The translations under genes were made by a program, and so were the position numbers. 64,000 bases of DNA from the NCBI GenBank assembly GCA_030627905.1, contig DAOVRZ010000002.1:1-64000 (forward strand), in the 5' to 3' direction. The notes under the pieces are model-generated. The model saw only the letters and a list, made by a program, of their open reading frames with translations. It had not been told where the DNA came from and ran no database searches. Each line of letters starts with the position of its first letter. Position 1 is the stretch's first letter. Below, piece by piece: positions 1 through 13,100 of the stretch. Source of the DNA: JAGMES01 sp023128035. Lineage in GTDB: Bacteria > Bacillota > Halanaerobiia > DY22613.

Positions 1-3000
1 CAGATGGTACTTCCCTGGGAATCCTGATAAAAGAATTTGCTTCTCTGTATGAAGGCAAAGAGTTAGATAGTTTAAGGATTCAATATAAGGATTATGCAGA
101 ATGGCAAAATACGCTATTGCATTCAGATCTTATGAAAAAGCGAGAGGAGTACTGGCTTGAGAGATTTAGTGTTGAGGTACCGATACTAAATATACCAACA
201 GATTATTCCAGATCACTTAAACAAAGTTTTGCAGGAGATCACATTACATTTAAATTAGATCAGCATCTTGCTAAAAATTTAAAGAGAATCGCAAGTAATA
301 CAGGAAGTACACTATATATGGTGCTTTTATCAGGGATAAACATATTATTATCCAAATATAGTGGGCAGGAAGATATCATAATTGGAAGTCCGATAGCAGG
401 TAGACCACATGCCGATCTTGAGAAAATTATTGGAATGTTTGTTAACACTCTTGCGATGAGAAACTATCCTCACGGAAATAAGACCTATGAAGAATTCTTG
501 AGGAAAGTAAAAGAAAATGCATTGAATGCCTATGAAAATCAGGATTATCAATTTGAAGAGTTAGTGGATAAATTAAATTTAAAAAGGGATCTAAGTAGAA
601 ATCCACTATTTGATGTAATGTTTATGCTGCAAAATGTAGATAGTGGAGAATTGGGAGAAAATAATGGGGAATTAAAAATTGAGAATTTAGCATTAAAATT
701 ATATGATTATGACCAGAAAACTTCAAAATTTGATTTATCAATCTCAGCATGTGAAGACGCTGGTGGGGAAGATATAATATTAAATTTTGAATACAGTAAA
801 ATGTTATTTAAGAGAGAAACAATCGAAAGAATGAGCTTACATTTGAAAAACATACTTGATGCAGTAGCAGCAGATACAAAAATTAAATTATGTCAAATAA
901 ATATGCTTGAAGATGAAGAAAGAGAGAAGATTTTATCTGAATTTAATCACACTTATTTAGATTATGTAAAAGATAAAATGATACAGGAATTATTTGAAGA
1001 ACAGGTCGCAAAAACTCCAGATAAGATTGCAATCATCTATAAAGATCAGCAACTAACATATCTAGAATTGAACAAGAAAGCAAATCAATTAGCAAGAATG
1101 CTACGTGCAAAAGGTGTGAAAGCAGATCAATTAGTGGGATTGATGCTAAATCGTTCACCCGAAATGATAATTGGCATGTTTGGAGTCTTAAAAGCTGGTG
1201 GTGCTTATGTGCCAATTGATCCTAAATATCCTCTTAATAGAATCCAATATATTTTGGAGGATAGTGGAATTGATATACTTTTAACTGAGACAGATCTAAA
1301 AGGAAAAATAGATTTTAATGGTGACATTATAGATATCTCAGATCAAGATATATATACTAACGATAATTCACTCAATTTAGAAACTATTAGTAGTATCAAT
1401 AATCTAGCTTATATCATCTATACTTCGGGATCAACTGGCAAACCAAAGGGTGTTATGGTTGAACAGCGAAATCTCATGGCTTATATTCATGCTTTTCAAC
1501 AGGAATTTGCGCTAAATTCTGATGATATTGTATTACAACAGGCATCTTTTGCTTTTGATGCATCAGTAGAAGAAATCTATCCTATTTTGACTGTTGGTGG
1601 TAGGTTAGTACTTCCTGAAAATGAAGAGATAGTTGATATCCGTTCACTTATGAAGACAATAACAGAAAATCAAGTAACTATGGTAAGTTGCTCACCTTTG
1701 ATGTTAAATGAGTTTGATAAAAACGAACCATTAAACTCCATTCATACATTTATCAGTGGTGGAGATGTATTAAAAGGAGAGCATATCACAGAACTCTTAA
1801 AATATGCAAAGGTCTATAACACCTATGGACCAACCGAATCTACAGTTTGTGCAACCTATTTTAGATGCACAACTGATAAGATCACAAATATACCGATCGG
1901 AAAACCAATTTCGAATTATCAAGTATATATTTTAGACAAATATCTGAACATATGCCCAATAGGGGTTCTAGGTGAGTTATGTGTTTCTGGAGATGGTGTA
2001 ACACGTGGTTATTTAAATCAAGAAGAATTAACAGTCGAAAAATATATCCAGAGCCCATTTGCCAGTGAAAATGTGAATCTAGGTGAAAGAATCTATAGGA
2101 CAGGCGACCTTGCAAGATGGTTACCAGATGGAAACATTGAGTTTTTGGGTAGGATAGATCAACAGGTAAAGATTAGAGGATATAGGATTGAACTTGGAGA
2201 GATTGAAAGTCAATTATTAAGTTATAGTCAAATCAAAGAAACAGTTGTGATAGATAAAGAAGATAAAGATGGAACTAAAGCACTATGTGCATACATAGTT
2301 GGGGAAAAAGAAATGTCTATCAAAAACTTGAGAGAACACTTAAGAAAAAATTTACCAGAATATATGATTCCATCTTATTTTATCCAGATAGAAAAACTAC
2401 CTTATACTTCAAATGGTAAGATTGATCGAAAGGCTTTACCTGAATTGGATGGCAATATCACAATAGGAGTTTCTTATGAAGTACCACAAAATAAATCGGA
2501 AGAAAAGTTAGTGCAAATTTGGGAAAATGTATTGGCAGTAGATAATTTGGGAATTGATCATAACTTCTTTGAAGTGGGTGGGCATTCTTTAAAGGCGACG
2601 GTATTGATTGCAAAAATCCACAAGGAATTAAATGTGCAAGTGTCTTTGAGTGATATATTCAAAAATCCTACTATTAGAGAGTTGGCTAGTTACATTGCTA
2701 ACGCCGAACGGAATATGTACACTGCAATTCAGCTTGTAGAAGAGATGGAATTCTATCCAGTATCATCATCCCAAAAGAGGATACATATTCAATGGCGACT
2801 TGATGAAAAATCAACAGCATACAATATGCCATCAGCAATTATTCTTGAAGGCGATTTGAATAAAACAAAATTGGAGAAAGCAATTCAGAAACTTGTCGAA
2901 AGACATGAAGCCTTACGGACATCGTTTAAATTAGTTGATGGGGAACCAATGCAGAGAATTCATGACAATGTGGATATCGCCATAGATTACATGGAAACCG

Positions 3001-4079
3001 CTGAAGAAAATCTTAGAGAATTTGCCGGACAATTTATCAAACCCTTTGATATAAGCCGTGCACCTCTCTTAAGAGTTGCTTTAATAAAATTTGGTGAGAT
3101 GAAACATCTATTATTATTTGACATGCACCACATTATTTCAGACGGTGTATCGAAAACAATTTTAACTAGAGATTTTGCCAATCTATATGCAGAAAATGAT
3201 TTATTGCCACTTAGAATCCAATATAAAGATTTTGCATTCTGGCATAACTCTCTTCTAGAATCGGAACGTTTGCAAAAGTTGGGTGAATACTGGGATAAAA
3301 AATTGGATAACTTTGCTTACACAGAGTTACCAGCCAGAAACATTACTTTCAATGGAGATTCTAAGGGAAGAAGATTGTTTATTGAACTAGATGAAGTATT
3401 AACGGAAAAAATAAACGAGTTTTGTGTCAAACATAAAATTACAAATTTTATATTTATGCTAGCAATCTTTAAAATAATCATTATGAAAATGATTGATCAA
3501 GATGATATTTCAATCGGTATTCCACAGGCAGGGAGAAGACATGAAGAACTTGAAAATATCATTGGAATTTTCTTAAATGTACTAATCATTCGCAGCAAAA
3601 TTCAAAACGATGGCGAATTTAAAGAATATCTATTAAGCCTTAAAGAAGATTGGTTGGAGGCTCAAGAAAATCAGGATTACCCTTACGAATACTTGTATGC
3701 GAAAGCTATAGAAAAGTGGGATTTCCGCGAGAATTCCTTGTTCTCAATATTATTTAATTATATGCCTTATCAAGTCGAAGAGCTGATTCTTGATGGAGTC
3801 ACCATAAAACCTTACCCATTTGAGGAGGTCGAGCCTAAGTATAGTCTTACCCTTTACGTGCAAGAAGGTAAAGATAAGATTTCATTGAATGCTGTTTTCA
3901 TAAATACTCTAGAAGAGTATAAGATTGAGAATATATTAGAAAGTTTTAATACTGTTATTGAATCAATAATGAATAAAGAGGAGATTTTAATTAGCCAAAT
4001 CTTCCTTAAGGGTACCGATGACTTAGATGAATATTTAGACGACTTTGATGTAGAATTCGACAATCAGGATTTTTTCTAA
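1..4079 (+). CDS. NRPS protein, 5'-truncated: (C)-A-T-C, A domain predicted for Lys
   Basis: Multimodular peptide synthetase that enters from the left edge. The reading frame is open from base 3, and the first residues (DGTSLGIL) are the tail of an HHxxSDGxS condensation motif, so the apparent TTG start at 117 is only an internal codon. Domains by nucleotide: C-terminal part of a C domain to ~950; A domain ~1000-2430 (YTSGSTGKPKG core near 1411, YGPTEST near 1826); T domain ~2480-2700 with GGHSLKA near 2580; a complete C domain ~2740-4020 with HHIISDG near 3127. By eye against GrsA, the A-domain code reads DAESIGTVCK, one residue from the bacitracin Lys code as I remember it, so L-Lys is likely. 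The protein ends in a C domain and an acidic tail (DDLDEYLDDFDVEF). The next protein starts directly with an A domain, so this last C domain should serve the first module of the next gene. Family and domain order are certain; substrate is probable. Confidence 0.95.
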   Translation, partial: DGTSLGILIKEFASLYEGKELDSLRIQYKDYAEWQNTLLHSDLMKKREEYWLERFSVEVPILNIPTDYSRSLKQSFAGDHITFKLDQHLAKNLKRIASNTGSTLYMVLLSGINILLSKYSGQEDIIIGSPIAGRPHADLEKIIGMFVNTLAMRNYPHGNKTYEEFLRKVKENALNAYENQDYQFEELVDKLNLKRDLSRNPLFDVMFMLQNVDSGELGENNGELKIENLALKLYDYDQKTSKFDLSISACEDAGGEDIILNFEYSKMLFKRETIERMSLHLKNILDAVAADTKIKLCQINMLEDEEREKILSEFNHTYLDYVKDKMIQELFEEQVAKTPDKIAIIYKDQQLTYLELNKKANQLARMLRAKGVKADQLVGLMLNRSPEMIIGMFGVLKAGGAYVPIDPKYPLNRIQYILEDSGIDILLTETDLKGKIDFNGDIIDISDQDIYTNDNSLNLETISSINNLAYIIYTSGSTGKPKGVMVEQRNLMAYIHAFQQEFALNSDDIVLQQASFAFDASVEEIYPILTVGGRLVLPENEEIVDIRSLMKTITENQVTMVSCSPLMLNEFDKNEPLNSIHTFISGGDVLKGEHITELLKYAKVYNTYGPTESTVCATYFRCTTDKITNIPIGKPISNYQVYILDKYLNICPIGVLGELCVSGDGVTRGYLNQEELTVEKYIQSPFASENVNLGERIYRTGDLARWLPDGNIEFLGRIDQQVKIRGYRIELGEIESQLLSYSQIKETVVIDKEDKDGTKALCAYIVGEKEMSIKNLREHLRKNLPEYMIPSYFIQIEKLPYTSNGKIDRKALPELDGNITIGVSYEVPQNKSEEKLVQIWENVLAVDNLGIDHNFFEVGGHSLKATVLIAKIHKELNVQVSLSDIFKNPTIRELASYIANAERNMYTAIQLVEEMEFYPVSSSQKRIHIQWRLDEKSTAYNMPSAIILEGDLNKTKLEKAIQKLVERHEALRTSFKLVDGEPMQRIHDNVDIAIDYMETAEENLREFAGQFIKPFDISRAPLLRVALIKFGEMKHLLLFDMHHIISDGVSKTILTRDFANLYAENDLLPLRIQYKDFAFWHNSLLESERLQKLGEYWDKKLDNFAYTELPARNITFNGDSKGRRLFIELDEVLTEKINEFCVKHKITNFIFMLAIFKIIIMKMIDQDDISIGIPQAGRRHEELENIIGIFLNVLIIRSKIQNDGEFKEYLLSLKEDWLEAQENQDYPYEYLYAKAIEKWDFRENSLFSILFNYMPYQVEELILDGVTIKPYPFEEVEPKYSLTLYVQEGKDKISLNAVFINTLEEYKIENILESFNTVIESIMNKEEILISQIFLKGTDDLDEYLDDFDVEFDNQDFF

Positions 4080-4082
4080 TTA

Positions 4083-4118
4083 TTAAAGGCGCGCATGTGT
4101 AGCGTGCGCGCCCTTTAA
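4083..4118 (+). promoter_or_regulatory. GC-rich intergenic hairpin between two NRPS genes
   Basis: Arms 4083-4095 and 4105-4118 pair almost perfectly (TTAAAGG-CGCGCA with TGCGCG-CCCTTTAA, one bulge) around a 9-nt loop. No U-tract follows; the AAGGAGG ribosome binding site of the next NRPS gene begins a few bases later. It does not look like a normal terminator. It may be a processing, pausing or mRNA-stability element inside the operon. Confidence 0.6.
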
Positions 4119-4133
4119 CTAAGGAGGAACTTT

Positions 4134-7100
4134 ATGGAATTTCAAAGTTTACATGAAAAAATAAGTTATGTGGCCTCACAAATGCCCAATAAAATAGCAA
4201 TAGAGCGCGGCAATGAAAAGGTTTCTTTTATGGAGTTTGAAGAAAGTTCTAATCAGATTGCTAACTTTTTATCTGTAAACATCAAGAAGAATAAAAATAT
4301 ACCTGTGATGCTTGAGAATAGTATAGAACTTATCGAAGCGATTCTTGGTGTAATTAAATGTGGTGGGGTATTCGCACCTATAGATCCAGAGTTTCCAGAA
4401 AGTCGCATAAAATTAATGATTGATAAAATAGATGCTGATTGGGTTATAACTAGATCGGCTTGGCTGGATAAACTTGATAGGATGATGGAAGGAGAAAAGC
4501 GGAGAATAAATGCTCTGGTACTGGATTTAAATGATACCAATTTTGCAGATGTTGCGCAGTATAACAACATTGATGTTTTTCAATTTGATAGTAATTTGCC
4601 GAAAGAATATCAGAATCCTGCAAGTAGTCGAAATAAACATTGCTATATTTACTTTACTTCTGGATCAACAGGTAAACCTAAAGCTGTTCTAGGAAGACAT
4701 AGAAGTTTAAAGCATTTTATTGATTGGGAGATCAAGGAATTTGGCATTGATGAAAGTTTCAAAGTAAGCCAAATCATTTCACCATCTTTTGACCCGTTCT
4801 TGAGGGATATTTTTGTTCCATTGTGTACAGGGGCAACCCTTGTGATACCAGAAAACCGTGAAATAGTCCTAAATCCATTAAAACTTAAGAAGTGGATTGA
4901 TGATAAGCAAATTAATCTGATGCACACTGTTCCATCCTTGTTTAAAGCTTTGATGGCAGAGTTAGATGATGCAAACTGTTTTTTAAAGCTAGAGTATATT
5001 CTTTTAGCAGGAGAGTTATTACGCGGAAATGACATAAAGAAATTCTTTAAGCTTTTCGGAAAAAGGATTGAACTTGTAAATCTGTATGGTCCAACAGAAA
5101 CAACCCTTGCAAAACTATTTTATCGAATTAGTGAAGATGATATTGATAGAGTATCTATTCCTGTTGGAAAGCCAATTGATGGAGTAAGAGTGATGATCTT
5201 AAACAGCAAAATGCAAAAATGTGCTGTTGGAAGTGTTGGGGAGATTTACATTCGGACACCATATATTTCTTCTGGATATTATAATGATCGTGATTTAACC
5301 AGAGAAGTTTTTTTGCAAAATCCATTTACCAATAATCCTCAGGATATTATTTATAAAACCGGTGACTTAGGGATAACGCATCCCAACAAAGATGTTGAAA
5401 TCGTGGGAAGGGTAGATCACCAGGTTAAAATAAGGGGAGTTAGGATAGAACCTGGAGAGATTGAGAATCAGATAGTGCAATTTGAAAATGTAAACGAAGC
5501 TGTGGTGACTGCCAGAGAAGAGGAAGATGGCAGTAAATACCTCTGTGCATATATCATTTTAAATGAACCTTTTGAGGTTAGCAAATTACGTGAAGCACTG
5601 GCAACTAAGCTACCAGATCATATGATACCAGCCTATTTTGTTCAACTTGAGAAGATGCCATTGACTCCAAATGGTAAAATTAATCGTAAATCTTTACCTG
5701 ATCCTGCAAAAACAATTGACTCTGGAGTTGAATATCTTGCCCCACAAAGTGAAATTGAAGAAGTATTAGTTAAAATTTGGTCTGAAATTTTTGGGGTAGA
5801 TGGTATTGGTGTTAACCATAATTTTTTTGATATGGGTGGACATTCATTACGAGCGATGACCATTGTAGCGAAAATCCAAAAAGAATTAAATCTGGAAGTG
5901 CGACTTAAAGAAATTTTCGTAAATCCAACTATCAAGAAATTGTCAGCATACATAGAAAACTCAGTGAAAAATAGGTCTTCTATGATTGCGCCTTTAGATG
6001 AGAAAGAATATAAAAATGGTGTTTATCCAATGTCCTCAGCTCAGAAGAGACTTTCTATATTAAATCAACTTGACAGATCAAATCTAAGCTATAATATTCC
6101 CCGGCTAATTATGCTAGAAGGTGTACTGAACTATCAGAAATTGGAACAGAGTTTCATTACTCTTATCAATAGACATGAAACACTACGCACATCCTTTGAA
6201 AGTAAAGATGGGGATATTGTTCAAAGAGTACATCAAGAGGTGGAATTTAAGATAACCTATCTTAATTCAAAAGAGAGTGAATTAGATGTATTATTGAAAC
6301 AGTTTGTGCAACCTTTTGATTTGAGTAAAGCTCCTCTATTGCGAGTATGGCTTGCTAAACTTGATAACAAACATGCCTTATTTTTTGATATGCATCACAT
6401 AATCTCTGATGGTGCGTCAATTGCTATATTAATAAAAGAACTTGTCTCGTTATATGAGGGTAAAGAACTTTTGCCTCTACCAATTCAATACAAAGATTTC
6501 TCCAAATGGCAGAATGATTTGTTTACATCTGATGCTATTAAGGTGCAAGAAAAATTCTGGTTGGATACCTTTAAAAATTCACAAACGGGAGAAATTCCTG
6601 TGCTTAATATGCCTACTGATTATATGCGTCTGCCAGATAGTACCTACGAAGGAAGTATAGTAAGATTTGAAATTGACGCAGAAATTACCGGAAAATTGAA
6701 AGCTCTTTCTAAAGAAACAAATGCGACAATGTTTATGATAATGTTGGCAAGTTATAATGTCTGGCTGTCAAAATATTCAGGACAGGAAGATATTGTGATA
6801 GGTTCGCCAATGGCTGGAAGGCATCATGCAGGTTTAGAGAGTATTATAGGTATGTTTTTAAATACTCTGGCATTACGTAATTTTCCTGAAGGTAAGAAGA
6901 CTTTTAAAGAGTTTTTAGAGGAAGTAGGGGAGAATACTCTGAAAGCTTTTGATAACCAGGATTACCAGTTTGAGCAATTGGTGGAGAAACTTAATATTCC
7001 CAGGGATTTAGGTAGAAGCCCTTTATTTGATGTCATGTTTGTCATGCAAGACCCTGACCAGCCTGAAATTATGGCAGGGGATTTAAAATTATCATCTTAC

Positions 7101-10100
7101 CTTTTCGACAACAAAACAGCTAAATATGACTTGGTATTCTATGCAATTGAAGATAATGACAAAATTCGTTGTCTCTTTAATTATAGAACTGCCTTGTTTA
7201 GTAAAGAGACTATTCAATCTTATGTGTCAAGCTTTAAAGATATTTTCAAAGAGATAATAAAAGAACCCGAAAAACCTATCTATCAAATTAGCAAAATTGT
7301 GCCAACGAAGAATAGATCATTAAGTAATGAATATACTAAAGACTTAAACTTAACAAGTTTGCTAAATTATACAATAGAAGGAGTTTTCTATGAAAATGTT
7401 GATAGATATCCTGAAAATATTGCTATTGAATATGGAAAAAGATCTATCAGCTACGCTGAACTTGACAAGAGATCAAATGCAATTGCTAATTCAATTTTAA
7501 AGCTAGGAATTGAAAAAGGATCTCGAATTGGTGTAATGACCCTTGATCGTTTGGAAATAATTACATCAATACTGGGTATTTTGAAATCAGGATATATCTT
7601 TGTTCCTTTTGATCTAACTTATCCAGAACAGAGATTGAAAACACTATTACAAATTGCTGATACAAGGTTGGTTTTAACAGATAAAAATAATTTGGAGAAA
7701 GTAACGAATCTGACAGCAAGTCTGGGAACCGCAACAGGTGCAGGTGTTTTAGAGATTAAAATTATTAATGAGTTCCAAGGTGCAGTAGAAAGACCTGGAA
7801 TCACTCATTTACCAGATGATGATACCTACCTCTACTTCACTTCAGGTTCTACAGGTCAACCTAAAGGGATTGTCGGTCGCTATCAAGGTCTGTTACATTT
7901 TAGTTTGTGGGAGCGAGAAAGACTGAATTTGGGCAAAAATTCTAAGGTTAGTCAATTATCTTCGCCAGCTTTTGATCCTTTTTTACGGGATATCTTTGTA
8001 CCATTACTTGCAGGAGGTACAATCTGTATTCCTGAGAGTAAAGAGATTTCCATGAGTGGAAGTAAATTAGCTAGGTGGATTGATCAAAGCGGAGTTAGCT
8101 TAATTCACTGTGTTCCAAGCGTCTTTAAGCTAATCAATCAGGCTGAGATAAGTAAAGAGATGTTCCAAAAATTGCAGTATATTTTACTAGCTGGTGAGCG
8201 GGTTACTCCTCAGATTTTAGCTCCCTGGTATGAGATTTTTGGAGAAAGAATTCAGTTGGTGAACGTTTATGGCCCGACTGAAGTAACCTTATTCAAAGCT
8301 TGTTATTTCATAAAAGAAGAAGATTGTACAAAAAGGACTATCCCGGTGGGTAAGGCTTTGGATGGTAGCCAGATAATTATCTTGGATGACGAGATGAATC
8401 TTTGTTCGACTGGAGTTAGTGGTGAAATATATTTGCGTACTCCATACCGTTCTAGGGGATATTTTAAGAACGAAGAACTAACCTCCAAGGTATTTGTTCC
8501 TAATCCTTTTAACAATGATTTAGATGATCTTCTGTACAAAACTGGCGACATTGGGCGGATTCAGCCTGATGGAAATTTGGAGTTTATCGGCAGAACAGAT
8601 AATCAGGTTAAAGTCAGGGGAGTCAGGATTGAACCGGGTGAAATAGAAAATACGCTGCTAAAACATCCTGCAGTATTAGAAACAGTTGTCATTGATCGAA
8701 AAGATGATGATGCTGAAATATATCTAGCGGCTTATTTTGTTTTAAAAGAGAATGTTACTTCTCTTGAATTAAGAGAGTTTATGATTGGATACTTACCTGA
8801 ATACATGATTCCTTCATACTTTGTCAGTTTAGATAGATTGCCTTTGTCACCAAACGGCAAGATTGACTATAGAGCTTTGCCAGAACCTGAAGGTAAAATC
8901 GAAACTGGTGTTGAGTATGAACCGCCTAAAACCACTCTGGAAGTCAAACTAGTTGAAATCTGGTCTGAGATTTTGGGAAGAGCGGGAATAGGTGTAAATG
9001 ACAACTTTTTTATTTTGGGTGGACATTCATTAAAGGCGACCTCTTTAATCGCAAAAATCTATAAAGAGTTAAATGTAGAACTACCTTTGAGAACGGTCTT
9101 TAAATATCAGACAATTCGTAAATTGGCTAAAGTTATCGAAGAATCTAGTGAATCTACTTATATGCGAATTGAGCAGATTGAAGAGAGAGAATATTACCCT
9201 GTTTCATCGGCTCAGAAACGGTTATATCTCTTGCAGCAGATGGAAAATAAATCAACAAGTTACAATATTCCAAAGGTGCTGTCTATTACGGGTGAACTGA
9301 GTGTTGAGAGGTTGACAGATGTATTCCAAAAGCTTATCCAAAGACATGAATCCTTGCGTACCTCCTTTGAAACGATTGATGGTGAGATTGTACAGAGAGT
9401 ACATCAGGATGTGGATTTTGAAGTAACTTATTTTGAAGCAGAGGAAAGTGAATTGAGTAAAATAGTGAAGCAGTTTGTGAAACCCTTTGATCTAAAAAAA
9501 GCACCTTTATTGAGAGTTGGGCTTGTTAAACAAGCTGATAATAGTTATGTGTTACTAGTTGATATACATCATATTATTTCAGATGGTACGTCAACTGGTC
9601 TTCTGGTAAAAGAGTTTGCCAGCTTATATGAAGGAAAAGAACTTTTACCACTTCGTCTCCAGTATAAAGAGTTCGTTGTATGGCAGAATGAATTGTTTGC
9701 AACTGGGGTGATCAAAGAACAGGAAGCATATTGGCTGGATACATTTGCACATCCAGAAAACAGTGAATTCCCGGTTCTCAACCTGCCTACTGATTATCCT
9801 CGTCCTCGTGAACATACATTTGAGGGAAGTAACGTATTTTTTGCAATGAGTGAAGAATTGACCGGTAAGTTAGTTGCTCTTTCCAGAGAAACTGAAACGA
9901 CATTGTTCATGGTGTTACTGGCAAGTTACAATATATTATTATCAAAATACTCAGATCAAAAAGATATTGTGGTAGGTTCACCAATTGCTGGAAGACATCA
10001 TCCAGATTTAGAGAGTATTATTGGTATATTCGTAAATACTCTAGCATTGAGAAATCACCCTACAGCTAATAAGACTTTTAAAGAGTTTTTACAAGAGGTC

Positions 10101-13100
10101 AAGGAGAATTCTTTAAGCGCTTTTGAAAATCAGGATTACCAGTTTGAACAATTAGTGGAAAAGCTCAACATTCTGAAAGATTTGAGCCGTCATCCATTGT
10201 TTGACGTTGTGTTTAATATGCAAAATCCTGATCGATCAGGGATTACTGCTGGAAATCTAAAAGTTGCTCCTTATAATCTTGAAAATAGAGCTGCTAAATA
10301 TGATCTGATATTATATGCTTTTGAAGGTGAGAAAAGTATTCAGTGTATCTTTAATTTCTGTACTGTTCTCTTCAAAAAAGAGACTATACAGGTTTTGGCT
10401 TCTAGCTTTATTGATATTCTTAAAGAGGTAGTAGAAGAATCTGACAAATTAATCTATCAAATTGGTAAAGTTTCACTACAAGAGAATAAACCATTTGCTC
10501 ATAAATTCCAAAAGAATTTATCTGTAAACGCTTTGCAGGATCAAACATTGGAAGGTCTCTTCTACAATAATGTCGATAGATATCCCGAAAAAATTGCAGT
10601 TGAATCTGGGCAAAAAGTTATAACTTATGCTGAACTTGACCAGAGATCGAATGCTATAGCTAATTCTATACTAGATATGGGATTTGAGAAGGGTTCACGG
10701 ATTGGTATCATGACCCTTGATCGGCTGGAAATAATTACGGCATTGTTGAGTATCTTGAAATCAGGATATACTTTCGTTCCTTTTGATCTATCCCATCCTG
10801 AGAAAAGGTTAGAAACGTTGCTGCAAATTGCTGATCTTAAGCTGATTTTGACTGATCAGAGTAATTTGGAGAATGTAACTAAATTAATATCTTCAACAGG
10901 TTCCACTAAAGTAGAGATTAGACTTATAGAGGAATTTACTCAATTAAACAAATCTGATATCAGAATGCTAAGACCAGAAATAATCTATAGACCAGATGAT
11001 GAGATCTATCTTTACTTCACCTCGGGATCAACAGGAAAACCAAAAGGGATTGTTGGATGTTATCAGGGATTATTGCATTTTATTAAGTGGGAGATAGAAA
11101 AACTGAACTTGATCGAAAGATGTAAGGTGAGCCAGTTATCAACACCTGCTTTTGATGCTTTTTTAAGAGATATCTTTGTTCCGTTAATTGCTGGTGGTAC
11201 AATCTGTATCCCGGAGAGCAAAGAGACTTCTATGAATGGCGATAAACTTGCCAAATGGATTGATCAAAGTGGAGTTACCCTAGTTCATTGTGTACCAAGT
11301 ATCTTTAAACTAATCAACCAGGCTGAACTAAGTAATGAGATGTTCATGAAATTACAATATATTTTGATGTCAGGTGAACGGGTTACTACTCAGATGGTAG
11401 ATAACTGGTATGAGATTTTTGGTGGTAGAATTCAGCTAATTAACCTATATGGCCCGACAGAGACAACCATGGTCAAAACCTACTATTTTTTAAATAAAGA
11501 AGATCGATATACTAGGGTAATCCCGGTAGGAAAGGCCATGGAAGGTAGTCAGATAATGATTTTGGATGAAGATAAGAATCTTTGTTTACCGGGAATTATT
11601 GGTGAAATCTATATCAGGACTCCCTATCGGACTAAAGGGTATTTTAGGAATCCAGAGCTTACCTCTGAAATATTTATTCCTAATCCTTTTAACAATGATT
11701 TAGATGATCTGTTGTACAAAACAGGAGATTTAGGTAGAATTCTCTATGATGGAAATTTAGAGTTTATTGGTAGAATCGACAATCAGGTTAAAATCAGAGG
11801 AGTTAGGATCGAACCTGGTGAAATCGAAAATATGTTGCTAAAACACCCAGCAGTTCTAGAAACAGTGGTGATGGATAGAAAAGATAGTGATGGCGAAACA
11901 TATCTTGCATCATATCTGGTTTTAAAAGAAGAGGTTTCTTCTCTTCAAATCAGAGAGTTTTTGACTGAATACTTGCCAGAATTTATGATTCCTGGATATT
12001 TTATCACTTTAGACAGATTGCCGTTGACACCAAACGGTAAAATTGACTATAAGGCATTGCCTGAGCCTAGGGAGAAAGTCGAAATAGGAAAAGAGTTTGA
12101 GCAACCTACAACTACTATAGAAATTAAATTGGCTCAAATCTGGTCAGATATTTTGCGTAGAAATACTATAGGTGTGAATGACAGTTTCTTTGTTCTAGGT
12201 GGTCATTCCTTAAAGGCTATTATGCTGATTAACAAAATTCATCGGGAATTTGATGTGGAACTGTCTTTAAAAACAGTCTTTACACATTCAACTATTCGCG
12301 AACTGGCATTGATAATTGAAGAATCTGTTAAGAAAGCCTATAGTGAAATTGAGCCTGTGGAAGAACGTGAATATTATCCTTTATCTTCAGCTCAAAAACG
12401 GTTATATGTACTTCATCAGATGGAAAGTAATTCAACAAGTTATAACATGCCAAAAGTAATGTATATCAATGGTGAGCTAAGTGTTGATAAGTTAAGTAAT
12501 GTTTTCTTTGAACTTATTGAAAGACATGAATCACTCCGAACATCTTTTGTAATGATAGATGGTGAAGTTGTCCAAAAGGTACACAAGGATGTTGATTTCG
12601 AAATTAGTTTTGATGAGGCTAGTGAAGATCAAGCAGAGGAGATTATCAAAGGATTTGTTCGTCCTTTTGATTTAAGCAAAGCACCTCTTTTGAGAGTGAA
12701 ACTTGTTAAATTAGAAGAGACAAGACATCTGTTACTCGTTGATATGCATCATATTATTTCTGATGGTACTTCTGTGGGCTTACTGGTCAAGGAGTTTGTC
12801 AGCCTATATGGAGGGCAGGAACTTCTAGTTCTTCCTGTCCAGTACAAAGACTTTGCAGTATGGCAAAACACATTGTTTGCAAATGGAACGATTAAAGAGC
12901 AAGAAAACTACTGGCTTGATATCTTTGCAGATTCTGAAGATGGTGAAATTCCGATATTGAATATGCCAACTGATTATCCTCGTCCGTTAATTCAGAGTTT
13001 TAGAGGTGACCAGATCAGAATTCAGATAGGTAGTGAAATTACTGAACAATTGAAGGAACTGGCAACTCAGACTAATTCCACAATGTATATGGTATTGGTA

